A stretch of DNA of 64,000 nucleotides from Rugosimonospora africana (GTDB taxonomy: Bacteria > Actinomycetota > Actinomycetes > Mycobacteriales > Micromonosporaceae), in the NCBI RefSeq assembly GCF_016862975.1, contig NZ_BONZ01000100.1:1-64000 (forward strand), read 5' to 3'. This document shows, one piece after another, positions 1 through 8,065 of the stretch. Both the position numbers and the translations under genes were made by a program. Under the pieces are notes generated by a model, which saw only the letters and a program-made list of their open reading frames with translations, was not told the DNA's origin and made no database searches. Each line of letters begins with the position of its first letter. Positions within the stretch are counted from its first letter, which is position 1.

Positions 1-434
1 CGACTCGTCTCGTGCGTGAAAACCAAACGCTCGTGATCGAGGACCTGACGGTACGGAACATGGTCAAAACCCACACCCTGGCCCGTGCTATCTCCGACGC
101 GGCCTGGCGGCAATTCCGCAGCATGTTGGAGTACAAGGCCGACTGGCACGGCCGCAACCTTGTGGTCGCCGACCGCTGGTTCCCGTCGTCGAAGCTGTGC
201 TCGGCGTGTGGCGCACTGACGGAGAAACTGCCGCTGCACATGCGGGCGTGGACCTGCCGATGCGGTAGCACCCATGACCGGGACGTCAACGCGGCACGCA
301 ACATTCTGGCCGAGGGGCTCTCGGCCGCTGCCTGTGGAGCTGGCGTAAGACCTCAACGGGCGAACGCCCGGATGCGGCGGCCGGCGTCGAAGCAGGAAAA
401 CCCAAGGGCGACCAAGGGAATCCCCGCCCATTAG
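1..434 (+). mobile_element. tnpB: IS200/IS605-type TnpB RNA-guided nuclease, C-terminal part
   Basis: The reading frame is already open at the window edge and ends at TAG 432-434, so only about the last 143 of the usual ~400 residues are present. Visible are the RuvC-II glutamate (LVIEDL), the four-cysteine zinc ribbon (CSACG then CRCG) and the RuvC-III motif DRDVNAARN. The tail ...KQENPRATKGIPAH is typical of actinobacterial TnpB. TnpB is an RNA-guided DNA nuclease that helps IS elements persist; its guide (omega) RNA normally overlaps the 3' end of the gene and runs into the element's right end. The nuclease residues seen are intact, so the gene may be functional if its 5' half outside the window is whole. 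Confidence 0.93.
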
Positions 435-491
435 GGCGGCGGAGGATGTCAAACTTCACTCCCAGCTGAGTACGGGGCGGTGGGCACCAGG

Positions 492-3400
492 TCAGGCGAT
501 GCGGGTGATGATGGTGGTCCAGTTCCCGTCGCCGATCTTGACGGCGGTGCCCGGCGCCGAAGGGGTACCGGGGTCGAAGAACAGCTGGCCGGTACCCGCG
601 GTGCCGCCCGGCGCGGTGTTCCAGAAGTCGGGCGTGCCCGCTCCCGCGGTCGGCTGGAACTGCTTGCTGCCGTCGGTGTTCGTGACGACGGTGCCCTGGG
701 CGTTGCCGCTGCCGCCGAGCAGCGGCGCGGCGGCCGGTGCCCAGCCCGACGCGGCGTAGACGACCGGGGCGGCCAGCTGGTAGCTGCCGTCGCCGGCCCG
801 CTGCCCCGCGAACAGGTACAGCTTCCCGTAGGCGGCGTCGGTGGTGGTGTCGGTGTGCTTGCGGCCCAGCACGTCCACGATGCCGTCCCCGGTGACGTCG
901 CCGGGTACCACCAGGTCCCAACCGCTCCAGCCGGTGGCCAGCACCAGCCCGGGCGAGACGGCGCCCGAGGCGTCGGTGGCCAGGCCGCCCTGCGCGCTGC
1001 CCCGGTAGAGGGTCAGGCTGTCGCCCTCGACCGTGAGTAGGTCGGCGCCCAGGAAGCCGTCGATGTTGCCGGGGGTGGCGATCTGGGTGACCGCCGACCA
1101 GGTGGTACCGCCGGGGTGCGGATACTGGCGTCCGGCACCGGTCAGCAGGTGGCCGAGCCCGTCGCCCGGGTAGATGGTCAGGCTGCCGTCGCTCAACCGG
1201 GCCACCACGTCCTCGTACCCGTCCGGACCCAGCCCGGTCGCGGGGCCGATGAAGTCGCCGCCGTGCGCGACCAGCGCGCCGGTGAACCCGGACGAGGCGA
1301 TCACCTGGCCGTTGCTCAGCGCCCCGGTGCCGGTACCGGGGTAGACCGCCAGGCCACCACCCGAACTGTTCGAGATCAGGTCGACCTGCCCGTCGCCGGT
1401 GAAGTCACCGCGCCGGTCGCCGCTGGCCGGCTGCCCGCCCTCGCCGACGAACACGGCCGGGGTGGTCAGTACCGAGACCGTTCCCGAGCCGTCGTTGGCT
1501 GAGCTGTTCGTCGCCGTGTCGTACGCGACCACCACGAGCTGGTTGTCCGGCCAGCGTGGCGGCACGACGGTCACCGTCGCGGTGCCGTCGGTGCCGGCCG
1601 CGACGAAGGTGCCGCCCGCGCAGACCGCGCCGCCGACCGACAGGGTCTGGTTGAGCGTGTAGCAGAAGCCGGACAGGTGGGCGTCGCTGGCGCTGAACCT
1701 GATCGTGCGGGGCTGGCGCGCCGGAACCTCGGCGACGTCCAGCGCGTGGCCGTCGGTGGCCGTCACCGCCGGGGTGGTCGGGGCGATCCCGTCGACCGTG
1801 AACCCGCACGACCCGGTGGTCGCGGAGGCGTCGGTGCCGTCGCTGGTCTTCGCCGTCCAGACGTAGCTGTGCCCGTCGAGCAGTTGCCCCGCCGCGGTGC
1901 CCACGGTCATCGTCGTGCTGGCCGTACCGCCGCTCGCGGTCGTGGCGGTCCGGGTGGCCACCGTGGCCCCGCCGTACTCGCTGACCGTGAACGTGGTGGT
2001 CAGCGACTGGTTGTCGGCGTCGCTGACCTTCGCGGTCAGGGTCGTGCCGGCCAGTCCGACAACCGGTCCGGCGGCCGGGTCGGTGGCGCACGCCAGCGGC
2101 TGGTCCGCGGCGGTGTTGGTCCAGTGCCCCCGGTACGCGGTGCTCGCCGTCACCGTCGGCGCATGGTTGTAGGTCACCTCCAGCACCGGGTTGGTGCTGT
2201 TGACCGTGAACCGCTTCCAGGTGTACGTGTTCGTCTCGTCGGTGGTACGCAGCCCCAGGGTCACGCTGGTCGCGGAGGCGTCCGCCGCGCCCTGCACCAG
2301 GCTGGTCAGCGTGGCGCTGGTGTAGTCCTCGCCGGCCGCCGGGCACGACGACGAGTACCCGTGGGCGAACGACTTGGTCTGCACGGTCTGCCAGGTCGGC
2401 TGGCTGTTCCAGGTGGTCGACGAGCTGATCTTCCCGGTCCAGCCCAGTTCGACCGGCTCCTTCGTGCAGCTGTAGGAGTACGCGTTGACCACGTTGAACG
2501 TGGTCGAGATGATGTGCGAGCCCTGCAAGCCGTCGATGTTCATCTCGAAGTACGCCCGGGCCGTGCCGCCGGTGTCGCTCTCGTGGCCGACCCGCGCCTC
2601 GGGTGGCGACTCGCTGCCGATCTTGTTCTTCGCGTCGTAGTACGCGGTGCCGGCGCAGCTCGAACACGTCGACGACTTGTACGCCACCGCCCAGTGGTTC
2701 TTGTACCCGCTGGGGAAGCTGGGGTCGATGACCACCGGGTACGTGGTGTCCGGGGCGGTCAGCATGCTCCGGTCCGGGGTGATGCGCAGGGTGTGGTCGG
2801 CGACCCGGGTCGTCATCGCGACCCCGGTGCCGCGCGGCGAGGCGTCCCACTGCCTCGGCGTCGGGACCGACAGCACGGTGCTGCCGGCGCCGTTCACCAC
2901 CCGCAACGCGCCGTCCGTGCCGCTGACCAGGTCCAGCCCGTGCGGCTGCACGCCGAAGCGCAGGTCGGCCAGCGCCGGGTTGGCTGCCGCCGCCCGGTTC
3001 TTCACGACCAGGTTCTCGGAGAAGCTGTCGACGTCCGCGATCAGCTGCAGGTCGACGCCGGGCAGCACGTCGGGGTACGTAGCCGTGCTCCCGTTCAGCA
3101 CCGGCGCCGGCAGTGGGGCCGGCCAGGTCAGCGCGACCTGGCCGCCGTCGGAATCCATCACCACCAGCGGGCCGTCACCGCCGCCGGAGAACCGCATCCC
3201 GTACGTGGTGGCGGTCGGTGCCACGATGCCGTCCGCGGCGCGGTGCAGGGTCGCGTCGGTCGGCTTCCACACCCCGTCGACCAGCGCGCGGACGGGCCGC
3301 AGGTGCTGCCGCAGGGTGAAGGTGCCGTCCCCGTTGGCGTACACCTCACTGGTCTCGGTACGCCGGGCGAGCACCTCGACCGGCTTGCCGGAGCGGTGGG

Positions 3401-3560
3401 CGGCCGCCTGCGCGGCCGATTCGTCGCTCGATGCCGGGGACGCGGCCGCGGCGGGCCGCGGATCCGCGGTCGCGACGGATGGCGAGCCGGCAACCACAAC
3501 GGCCAGCACGGTGCCGAGCAGCCCGACACCGGCGGCGGGCCGGGAACGCGAAAGCCTCAT
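492..3560 (-). CDS. Secreted FG-GAP/VCBS repeat protein (paralogue of 13044-16742)
   Basis: A 1022-residue exported protein. It has an N-terminal signal peptide (charged MRLSRSR start, hydrophobic core, Ala-rich cleavage region near residue 32). A conserved all-beta N-terminal region follows (around 60-280, with SGGGDGPLV and WPAPLPAPVLNG). Residues about 290-470 form a cysteine-containing carbohydrate-binding-like beta module ending in WKRFTV...LEVTYN, then come Ig-like segments. From about 715 there are FG-GAP/VCBS blade repeats with Asp-rich loops (GDFTGDGQVDL, GDVTGDGIVDV) that usually bind calcium in beta-propellers. The first half matches the 13044-16742 gene block by block, but there is no lectin tail. 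The ATG has no Shine-Dalgarno and lies 7 nt from a -10 box, so translation is probably leaderless. Such proteins often accompany Rhs proteins in actinomycetes. The molecular target is unknown. Confidence 0.85.
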   Translation of the reverse strand: MRLSRSRPAAGVGLLGTVLAVVVAGSPSVATADPRPAAAASPASSDESAAQAAAHRSGKPVEVLARRTETSEVYANGDGTFTLRQHLRPVRALVDGVWKPTDATLHRAADGIVAPTATTYGMRFSGGGDGPLVVMDSDGGQVALTWPAPLPAPVLNGSTATYPDVLPGVDLQLIADVDSFSENLVVKNRAAAANPALADLRFGVQPHGLDLVSGTDGALRVVNGAGSTVLSVPTPRQWDASPRGTGVAMTTRVADHTLRITPDRSMLTAPDTTYPVVIDPSFPSGYKNHWAVAYKSSTCSSCAGTAYYDAKNKIGSESPPEARVGHESDTGGTARAYFEMNIDGLQGSHIISTTFNVVNAYSYSCTKEPVELGWTGKISSSTTWNSQPTWQTVQTKSFAHGYSSSCPAAGEDYTSATLTSLVQGAADASATSVTLGLRTTDETNTYTWKRFTVNSTNPVLEVTYNHAPTVTASTAYRGHWTNTAADQPLACATDPAAGPVVGLAGTTLTAKVSDADNQSLTTTFTVSEYGGATVATRTATTASGGTASTTMTVGTAAGQLLDGHSYVWTAKTSDGTDASATTGSCGFTVDGIAPTTPAVTATDGHALDVAEVPARQPRTIRFSASDAHLSGFCYTLNQTLSVGGAVCAGGTFVAAGTDGTATVTVVPPRWPDNQLVVVAYDTATNSSANDGSGTVSVLTTPAVFVGEGGQPASGDRRGDFTGDGQVDLISNSSGGGLAVYPGTGTGALSNGQVIASSGFTGALVAHGGDFIGPATGLGPDGYEDVVARLSDGSLTIYPGDGLGHLLTGAGRQYPHPGGTTWSAVTQIATPGNIDGFLGADLLTVEGDSLTLYRGSAQGGLATDASGAVSPGLVLATGWSGWDLVVPGDVTGDGIVDVLGRKHTDTTTDAAYGKLYLFAGQRAGDGSYQLAAPVVYAASGWAPAAAPLLGGSGNAQGTVVTNTDGSKQFQPTAGAGTPDFWNTAPGGTAGTGQLFFDPGTPSAPGTAVKIGDGNWTTIITRIA

Positions 3561-3567
3561 GGCGGCG

Positions 3568-3610
3568 AGCCTAGGAGAGGGCTGTACGCCGACCGTACGT
3601 TTCCTGTACG
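3568..3610 (-). promoter_or_regulatory. SARP-type promoter: three 11-bp-spaced heptamers plus -10 box
   Basis: On the minus strand the order is CGTACAG, 4 bp, CGTACGG, 4 bp, CGTACAG, 8 bp, TAGGCT, 7 bp, ATG. The heptamers occupy 3604-3610, 3593-3599 and 3582-3588, exactly 11 bp apart, and the -10 is 3568-3573. Direct heptamers in 11-bp steps with the last one 8 bp from the -10 is the established SARP operator layout. The start point would fall on or next to the initiation codon (leaderless mRNA). The likely regulator is the SARP encoded at 23424-25715 (inference). Confidence 0.78.
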
Positions 3611-3834
3611 CCCGACTCGCCGGGTCGTCGCGCGACGGATACGGCGTCGGCAGCCGACGGCGCGACCCGCCGCACTACCCGGTCAGTTGCCGTTCCAGGC
3701 GGCCCGGTCGCGGGCGACAATCTCTGCCGGAGTGTTCTCGTGCGGGAACGGTTCGTCGGGGGACGGCGACGCCGAGGGCCGCGCAAGGGCTGACCCAAAC
3801 ACAGTCGCCGCGTGGCCCGGAACACCAAGCCCCG

Positions 3835-3903
3835 CACACCGACTACGACCGGCCGCATCAGTGCCTGGACATGGCGTTCCCCGCCGGCCGACGGGTGGTC
3901 TGA
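3835..3903 (+). pseudogene. IS481-like transposase C-terminal scrap
   Basis: About 22 codons before TGA 3901-3903 read HTDYDRPHQCLDMAFPAGRR. This resembles the end of the IS481/rve-type transposase core, where a tyrosine, RPHQ-x-L-x-M and a Pro-Ala-x-Arg stretch follow the last catalytic glutamate. No other part of a transposase is found nearby. The remaining bases between 3611 and 3964 hold no recognisable gene. Confidence 0.45.
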
Positions 3904-3964
3904 AGTCGGCGGTTTGGCGGACGTCGATGAATACCTCGCCTGGGAGGGTTCCACCGCCCGGTGA

Positions 3965-4471
3965 TTAAGATCCATAGAGTTCCGTCTCGGAGATGGCTGG
4001 GCTACCGCTGTCGGAGCGTCCCAGGCGGGCCGCGGAGCCGAACATAGGTCCGCGGGCGCGCCGGAGCCCAGCGAACCGCCCCAAACCGAGCGGCCTGGGC
4101 ACATCGTCGTAGACGGCCTCCATGCCGCCCCTCACCGAGTACGTCTCATGCCAGAAGCCTGTGCCGCCGGAGTCCTGGAGGAACTTCAGCCACCACTGCC
4201 GGTGTGGCTCCGAGCGGGCGAAGGCGAGTAGTGAGGGCAGGTCGCGCCAGTACTGTCGCATGCCCATGTTCATCGGGAGGAACGAGTAGTACACGGGCTC
4301 GTGCAGCAGTAGTCCGTCGGGTTTGTCTGCCACCGACTGACTGATCTTCCGGCCGAAGCTGAAGAACGTCCGGATCCCGTAAAGGTGGTTCACCCGCATG
4401 CCGAGGTAGAGGACCAGGAGATCAGGGTAGGCGGACAGATCAACGGTCTGCCGGTTGACGTTGGTTGGCAT
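3965..4471 (-). CDS. DUF4188 family protein (monooxygenase-like fold)
   Basis: 168 residues from ATG 4471, which has GAGGAG six bases upstream; an in-frame extension to 4774 belongs to a different, broken gene. The N-terminal half (DLSAYPDLLVLYLGMRVN, then GIRTFFSFGRKI) and the tryptophan-rich middle (RQYWRDLPSLLAFA, HRQWWLKFL, GTGFWHETY) are characteristic of DUF4188, a dimeric alpha-beta-barrel-like family related to small monooxygenases and aldoxime dehydratases. No catalytic role is established for the family. The gene follows a decayed methyltransferase with only 10 bp between them. The C-terminus after PRPLGLGRF is Ala/Arg-rich and less conserved. Confidence 0.85.
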   Translation of the reverse strand: MPTNVNRQTVDLSAYPDLLVLYLGMRVNHLYGIRTFFSFGRKISQSVADKPDGLLLHEPVYYSFLPMNMGMRQYWRDLPSLLAFARSEPHRQWWLKFLQDSGGTGFWHETYSVRGGMEAVYDDVPRPLGLGRFAGLRRARGPMFGSAARLGRSDSGSPAISETELYGS

Positions 4472-4481
4472 CGCGAACTCC

Positions 4482-4774
4482 TCAATGGTTTGGCGTTGTC
4501 CGGCCGCGTCGTCCGGGCTCGGCTTCGATGGATGGCCTGGGGTAAGGGCGGCGGCAGTAGTACACCAGGGCGGGCGCGAGGTTGACCCATTCTGTCCGGC
4601 TGATGACGGACTCGTCGAGCCGCGACCGCCGTGATCGGACCAGACGCCGGGCGGGTGGAAAACATCGGGCGCGGTTCGGGGCACCGCCGCGGTCGCCACC
4701 CGGGCCAGCGCCGGGCTCGCCGCGACCGCGCCGACCGTCAACGGATCGCGCGCGAACTCGAGGAGGATCGACAA
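4482..4774 (-). pseudogene. Internally deleted phospholipid N-methyltransferase-like gene
   Basis: From 4774 the frame reads LLEFARDPLTVGAVAAS then PALARVATAAVPRT, which resembles the N-terminal helix of the phospholipid methyltransferase (PLMT/class I SAM methyltransferase) family. The SAM-binding core that should follow is missing. Near 4630 the similarity moves to another frame with DESVISRTEWVNLAPALVYY and CRRP, like the end of the same family, stopping at TGA 4484-4482. About two thirds of the gene (roughly 130 residues) has been lost, so it cannot be functional. Confidence 0.6.
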
Positions 4775-5018
4775 CTCAATGCCTGGTGTTCGATGTGGAC
4801 GGCCAGCGGAGAACGTGGACCCGTAGGCCCTGATTCCGAGCGGCTTCGCTGTTGTTCGGTCTCATTCCCGCAAGGTAGGTCCACGTACTTGACGAGTACG
4901 GAATTGTTTCGCGGATCCGCCCGCCGTCGCGTGTGTGGCTTCGTTCAGTACCCATCAAGTAGGCGTTCGTACGGTGAGCCGGCTGGTCAACGAACTGAAG
5001 CTGAAGGGATCCACACCG

Positions 5019-5810
5019 ATGACGACCACTCGCCGTACGCTGCTGGCCGGAGCGGCCGCAGCCGCAGCCGGCGCGGCGCTCGGAGCGCCCGCGCAGGCAT
5101 ACTCAGGGCGCGACGGCATGCAGAAACCCACCGTAGTACTGGTACACGGCGCGTTCGCGGACGCCTCGGGCTGGAACGCCGTCGCCGGGCGGCTCATCCG
5201 CGCCGGCTACCCGGTCATCGCCCCAGCGAACCCGCTGCGCGGGGTGGCCGCCGACTCCGCCTATCTGGCCAGCGTCCTGGCCACCATCGACGGCCCGCTG
5301 GTGCTCGCCGCGCACTCCTACGGCGGCCTCGTCGTGACAAACGCCGCGACCGGCAACGCGAATGTCAAGGCGCTGGTCTACGTGGCCGCCTTCGCGGCGG
5401 ATCAGGGTGAGACGCTGCTGGGCTTGCAGACCAGGTACCCGGGAAGCAAGCTCAGCGAGACGGCGCTGGACTTCCGTCCGTACGGTGCGGGCGTCGATGG
5501 ATACATCAAGAAGGCGGTCTTCCGAGACGTATTCGCCGGAGACGTCCCCAGGACGACCACCGATCTGATGTGGGCCAGTCAGCGACCGGCCGACCTGCGC
5601 ACGCTGCAGGAGCCGTCTGGCGTCCCGGCCTGGAAGGCGACTCCTTCCTGGTACCTCGTGGCCCGCGACGACAACGTGCTGCCCGCCGCGGCGCAGCGGT
5701 TCATGGCGCGGCGGGCCGGCGCACGCACCGTCGAGGTCGCCGCCTCACACGTCGCGATGATTTCCCAACCCGCGGCGACAGCCGAGCTCATCATGCGCGC
5801 TGCCTCTTGA
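5019..5810 (+). CDS. Tat-exported alpha/beta hydrolase (EstC-like)
   Basis: 263 residues from ATG 5019; AAGGGA lies about nine bases upstream, and the start gives a clean twin-arginine signal (TTRRTLLAG, then an Ala-rich core ending APAQA). The mature part shows the oxyanion-hole strand VVLVHGAFADASGW, nucleophile elbow HSYGG, acid loop ARDDNVLP and catalytic histidine ASHVAM, a full Ser-Asp-His set. The PANPLRG and VKALVYVAAFA blocks fit the EstC-like esterases/hydrolases common in actinomycetes. It probably acts outside the membrane on a small ester, but the substrate cannot be read. A truncated MFS gene starts 10 bp after its stop codon, suggesting a former hydrolase-efflux operon. Confidence 0.9.
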   Translation: MTTTRRTLLAGAAAAAAGAALGAPAQAYSGRDGMQKPTVVLVHGAFADASGWNAVAGRLIRAGYPVIAPANPLRGVAADSAYLASVLATIDGPLVLAAHSYGGLVVTNAATGNANVKALVYVAAFAADQGETLLGLQTRYPGSKLSETALDFRPYGAGVDGYIKKAVFRDVFAGDVPRTTTDLMWASQRPADLRTLQEPSGVPAWKATPSWYLVARDDNVLPAAAQRFMARRAGARTVEVAASHVAMISQPAATAELIMRAAS

Positions 5811-5820
5811 GGACGAGACG

Positions 5821-6117
5821 ATGCATCAGCGCGCGTACGAGGGCCAGTGCACCGCCGAGGAACGGCGGCACACGTCCGCGAAGTCGGCCATCAGCGAGCC
5901 GAAGTCGACCCTGTTCGCGTTGGCGCTGGGCACCTTCGCGATCGGCACCGGCGAATTCGGTAGCAACGGCATCATCCAGCTGTTCGCGTCCGATCTAGAC
6001 GTGTCGATCCCGGTCGCGGCGTACGCGATCACCGCGTACGCCGTCGGGGTGATGGTCGGCTCTCCGGCCATCACTCTGCTGGCCGCCCGGATCAACCGGC
6101 GCACCTTGCTCCTCGGC
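5821..6117 (+). pseudogene. MFS efflux transporter, N-terminal fragment
   Basis: The first ~95 codons encode the start of a drug/arabinose-efflux-type MFS permease: TM1 (LFALALGTFAIGTGEF), the SDLDVSIPVAAYAITAY segment, TM2 (VGVMVGSPAITLLAARI) and the NRRTLLL loop. At about 6115 similarity stops abruptly and the frame runs into unrelated DNA and a recombinase remnant. More than 300 residues, ten membrane helices, are missing. The start has a GAGGACGAG ribosome site and follows the hydrolase closely. Confidence 0.8.
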
Positions 6118-6241
6118 CACCACTGTCGCCGAGTCGCTAGACCGGTGGCTGGACGACTCGGGTGGGGCGTGCCGGAGCAGGGTGAGCGAGCCCAGGCCGC
6201 ACGCGGCCGAGAGACCGCAGCAGCCCACCCGCCGCCGACTT

Positions 6242-6468
6242 CGATACAGGCCCTACACCGGCCACCAAGTCTGGAACAAACAGCGCACCGACGAAGTCCT
6301 TCCAACACCGAATGCGACGCGAAGATCGCACGCTACCGAGCCGTACTCGACGCAGGCGGCGACCCAGCACTCGTTACGACCTGGATCACCCAAACCCAGG
6401 CCGAACGCCTCCGCGCCCAAACCGAACTCGACCGTCACACCGGCAGCGCCCACACAACTGAGAAATGA
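6242..6468 (+). pseudogene. Large serine recombinase remnant (internal deletion, frameshift)
   Basis: Two adjoining frames carry pieces of one actinobacterial serine site-specific recombinase. Positions 6242-6301 read LRYRPYTGHQVWNKQRTDEV, the recombinase-domain block around the conserved TG-x-QVWN. From 6304 a second frame reads ECDAKIARYRAVLDAGGD and TTWITQTQAERLRA, the coiled C-terminal tail, ending at TGA 6466-6468. The catalytic N-terminal domain and most of the zinc-ribbon region are absent. It interrupts the MFS fragment and probably marks an old insertion or excision event. Confidence 0.75.
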
Positions 6469-6571
6469 ATCGTGCCCGAGGCCGGATCGATACTGTGACC
6501 CCACCGGTGCCCGTGCACGACAGCGAGATCGTGTTTGGCGCCTGAGGAGGATGGGGTTCGTGTCCGAGGGG

Positions 6572-6595
6572 CAACACGAACCAATGCCCAACGCC
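6572..6595. repeat. Dispersed 24-bp repeat, copy 1
   Basis: The 24 bases at 6572-6595 match 35416-35439 at 22 of 24 positions, both preceded by GTGTC. This copy lies about 100 bp past the serine recombinase remnant. On the minus strand it can fold as GGGCA / TGCCC around TTGGTTCGTGT. It may be an end or attachment sequence of that lost element (inference). Confidence 0.4.
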
Positions 6596-6650
6596 CGGCC
6601 ATTCTGTCGACATGGGCTGCCTGCGGGCCCACAGTGGCGCGGTCATCGCG

Positions 6651-7250
6651 TCACGGGCGGGGCAGCGCGGCGAAGTCCACGTTGCCCAGGCTGGCGGCGA
6701 GCTCGGCAGCCGCCTCTCGGATGTAGGCCGGCAGGCCGACGTCGTTCGGTTGGTCGGTCCAGCGGTCGAACGCGGTGCGAAAGATGGCGACACCGACCTG
6801 CGCGAGCAGCGTCGCCTCCGATTCGGCGGTGCCCCGGTCCCGTAACGCGTCCGCCACCGCGTCGGTGACTGCGGCGAACTTGGTCAGACCCCGTTCCTGC
6901 AGCTCCGGGCTGGCCCGGACGACCGCGCGTCGTTGCGCGGCGAGCGGGGCCTGGTCGGCCAGCACGCTGGAGATGTCCATGAGAGCGGTCAGGAGGGCGC
7001 CGAAGGGCGAGAGGGTGCTGTCGGCATGCCGGACGGAGCGGGCGAGGGCGGCCGGGAGTTGTTCTGATCCGGTAAACAGCACGTCCCGCTTGTCGGTGAA
7101 GTAACGGGAGAACGAGCGCCGGGTCAGCCCGGCCCGCTCGGTGATCTGCGCGACGGTGACGTTCTCGTATCCATGCTTGAGGAACAGCTCCAGCGCTGCT
7201 TCGCGGAGCCGGTCTTCGGCGCGCGGGTCCCATCGCGGCATGGCGACCAT
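6651..7250 (-). CDS. TetR family transcriptional repressor
   Basis: 199 residues with an N-terminal TetR helix-turn-helix (AALELFLKHGYENVTVAQIT, then RAGLTRRSFSRYFTDKRDVL) and an all-helical ligand/dimer domain. ATG codons at 7250 and 7241 are both possible; neither has a clear ribosome site. It is divergent from an SDR gene, and the shared 89-bp gap contains two near-identical 21-bp palindromes (7259-7279, 7292-7312). It very probably binds these to repress itself and the SDR gene until an unknown small molecule releases it. Confidence 0.92.
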   Translation of the reverse strand: MVAMPRWDPRAEDRLREAALELFLKHGYENVTVAQITERAGLTRRSFSRYFTDKRDVLFTGSEQLPAALARSVRHADSTLSPFGALLTALMDISSVLADQAPLAAQRRAVVRASPELQERGLTKFAAVTDAVADALRDRGTAESEATLLAQVGVAIFRTAFDRWTDQPNDVGLPAYIREAAAELAASLGNVDFAALPRP

Positions 7251-7258
7251 CGTACCAG

Positions 7259-7312
7259 TGATGACTCAGTGAGTTATCATCTCTGCTATGCTGATGACTC
7301 AGTGAGTCATCA
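7259..7312. promoter_or_regulatory. Twin palindromic operators for the TetR repressor
   Basis: Two 21-bp palindromes, arms TGATGACTCA and TGAGTCATCA around one central base, lie at 7259-7279 (one mismatch, GAGTTATCA) and 7292-7312 (perfect). Their centres are 33 bp apart, about three helical turns, so two dimers would bind the same DNA face. A TATGCT -10-like hexamer for the rightward SDR promoter lies just before the second palindrome, so binding would block it. Confidence 0.85.
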
Positions 7313-7339
7313 CGGGGTCGAGGCATAGGAGTGGGAACC

Positions 7340-8065
7340 ATGGCTCTTTCAGACCAGCGCATCGTCATCATCGGCGGTAGTTCAGGGATGGGACTGGCCA
7401 CCGCCCGCGCCGCAGCGGCGGCCGGCGCGGCAGTCACGATCGCGTCGAGCGACCAGGGGCGACTGAAGGCCGCGCTCGCCGAGTTGCCGGACACCTGTGA
7501 CGGTTCCGTCGTCAACACCCGCGACGAGGCTGACGTCGCTGCCCTGTTCTCCCGCGTCGGCGAGCTCGACCACGTGGTTTACACAGCCGGCGACACGGTA
7601 CGTCCGCAGCCGCTCGCGAACCTGCCACTCGACGCCGCCCGGGACCTTTTCGAGGTCCGCTTCTGGGGAGCGGCCGCCGCGGTCAAGCACGCGGCGCCGC
7701 GCATCCGGCCGGGAGGCTCGATCGTGCTGACGTCCGGAACGGTCGCTGTTCGCCCCGCACCCGGCACAGCGCTCGCGGCCGGCGCCGCCGCCGCCATCGA
7801 GGGCCTGACCCGAGGACTGGCCGCCGAACTCGCCCCGATCCGCGTCAACGCGGTCCGGCCGGGAGCAATCCGGACGCCGCTGTGGGACCCGGTTCCGCAG
7901 CCGCAGCGCGCCACGTTGTTCACGGCCCTCGCCAATAAGACGCTCACCAAGTCGATCGGGGAAGCGAACCAAATCGCCGCGGCGCACCTGTACCTGATGG
8001 AGAACCCCTTCGTCACCGGAACCGTGCTCACCGTTGACGGAGGCGCCATCATCTCCAGCAACTAG
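7340..8065 (+). CDS. Short-chain dehydrogenase/reductase-like protein lacking Tyr/Lys
   Basis: 241 residues from ATG 7340 (AGGAG eight bases upstream); a GTG three codons earlier overlaps that site and is less likely. It has the Rossmann motif IIGGSSGMGLA, the strand LDHVVYTAGD in place of NAG, the Ser block IVLTSGT, the IRVNAVRPGAIRTPLW region and a C-terminal TVDGGAII. The usual YxxxK catalytic pair is absent: the helix reads GTALAAGAAAAIEGL. Other members of this subgroup also seem to lack it, so the protein may bind nucleotide without normal SDR catalysis. It is under the divergent TetR regulator and could be a detoxifying enzyme or a sensor. Confidence 0.88.
   Translation: MALSDQRIVIIGGSSGMGLATARAAAAAGAAVTIASSDQGRLKAALAELPDTCDGSVVNTRDEADVAALFSRVGELDHVVYTAGDTVRPQPLANLPLDAARDLFEVRFWGAAAAVKHAAPRIRPGGSIVLTSGTVAVRPAPGTALAAGAAAAIEGLTRGLAAELAPIRVNAVRPGAIRTPLWDPVPQPQRATLFTALANKTLTKSIGEANQIAAAHLYLMENPFVTGTVLTVDGGAIISSN

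Noticed and set aside
1677-3968. Long plus-strand open frame over the first FG-GAP gene (and similar ones at 12870-14855 and 15297-17918)
   Set aside because: Antisense shadows caused by high GC; Arg/Gly/Pro-rich translations with no domain or ribosome site, while the opposite strand has signal peptides and FG-GAP motifs.
6556-6600. Resemblance to the 3' end of a tRNA on the minus strand
   Set aside because: Only a TTCG loop and a short stem are similar; no cloverleaf, so treated as a dispersed repeat.
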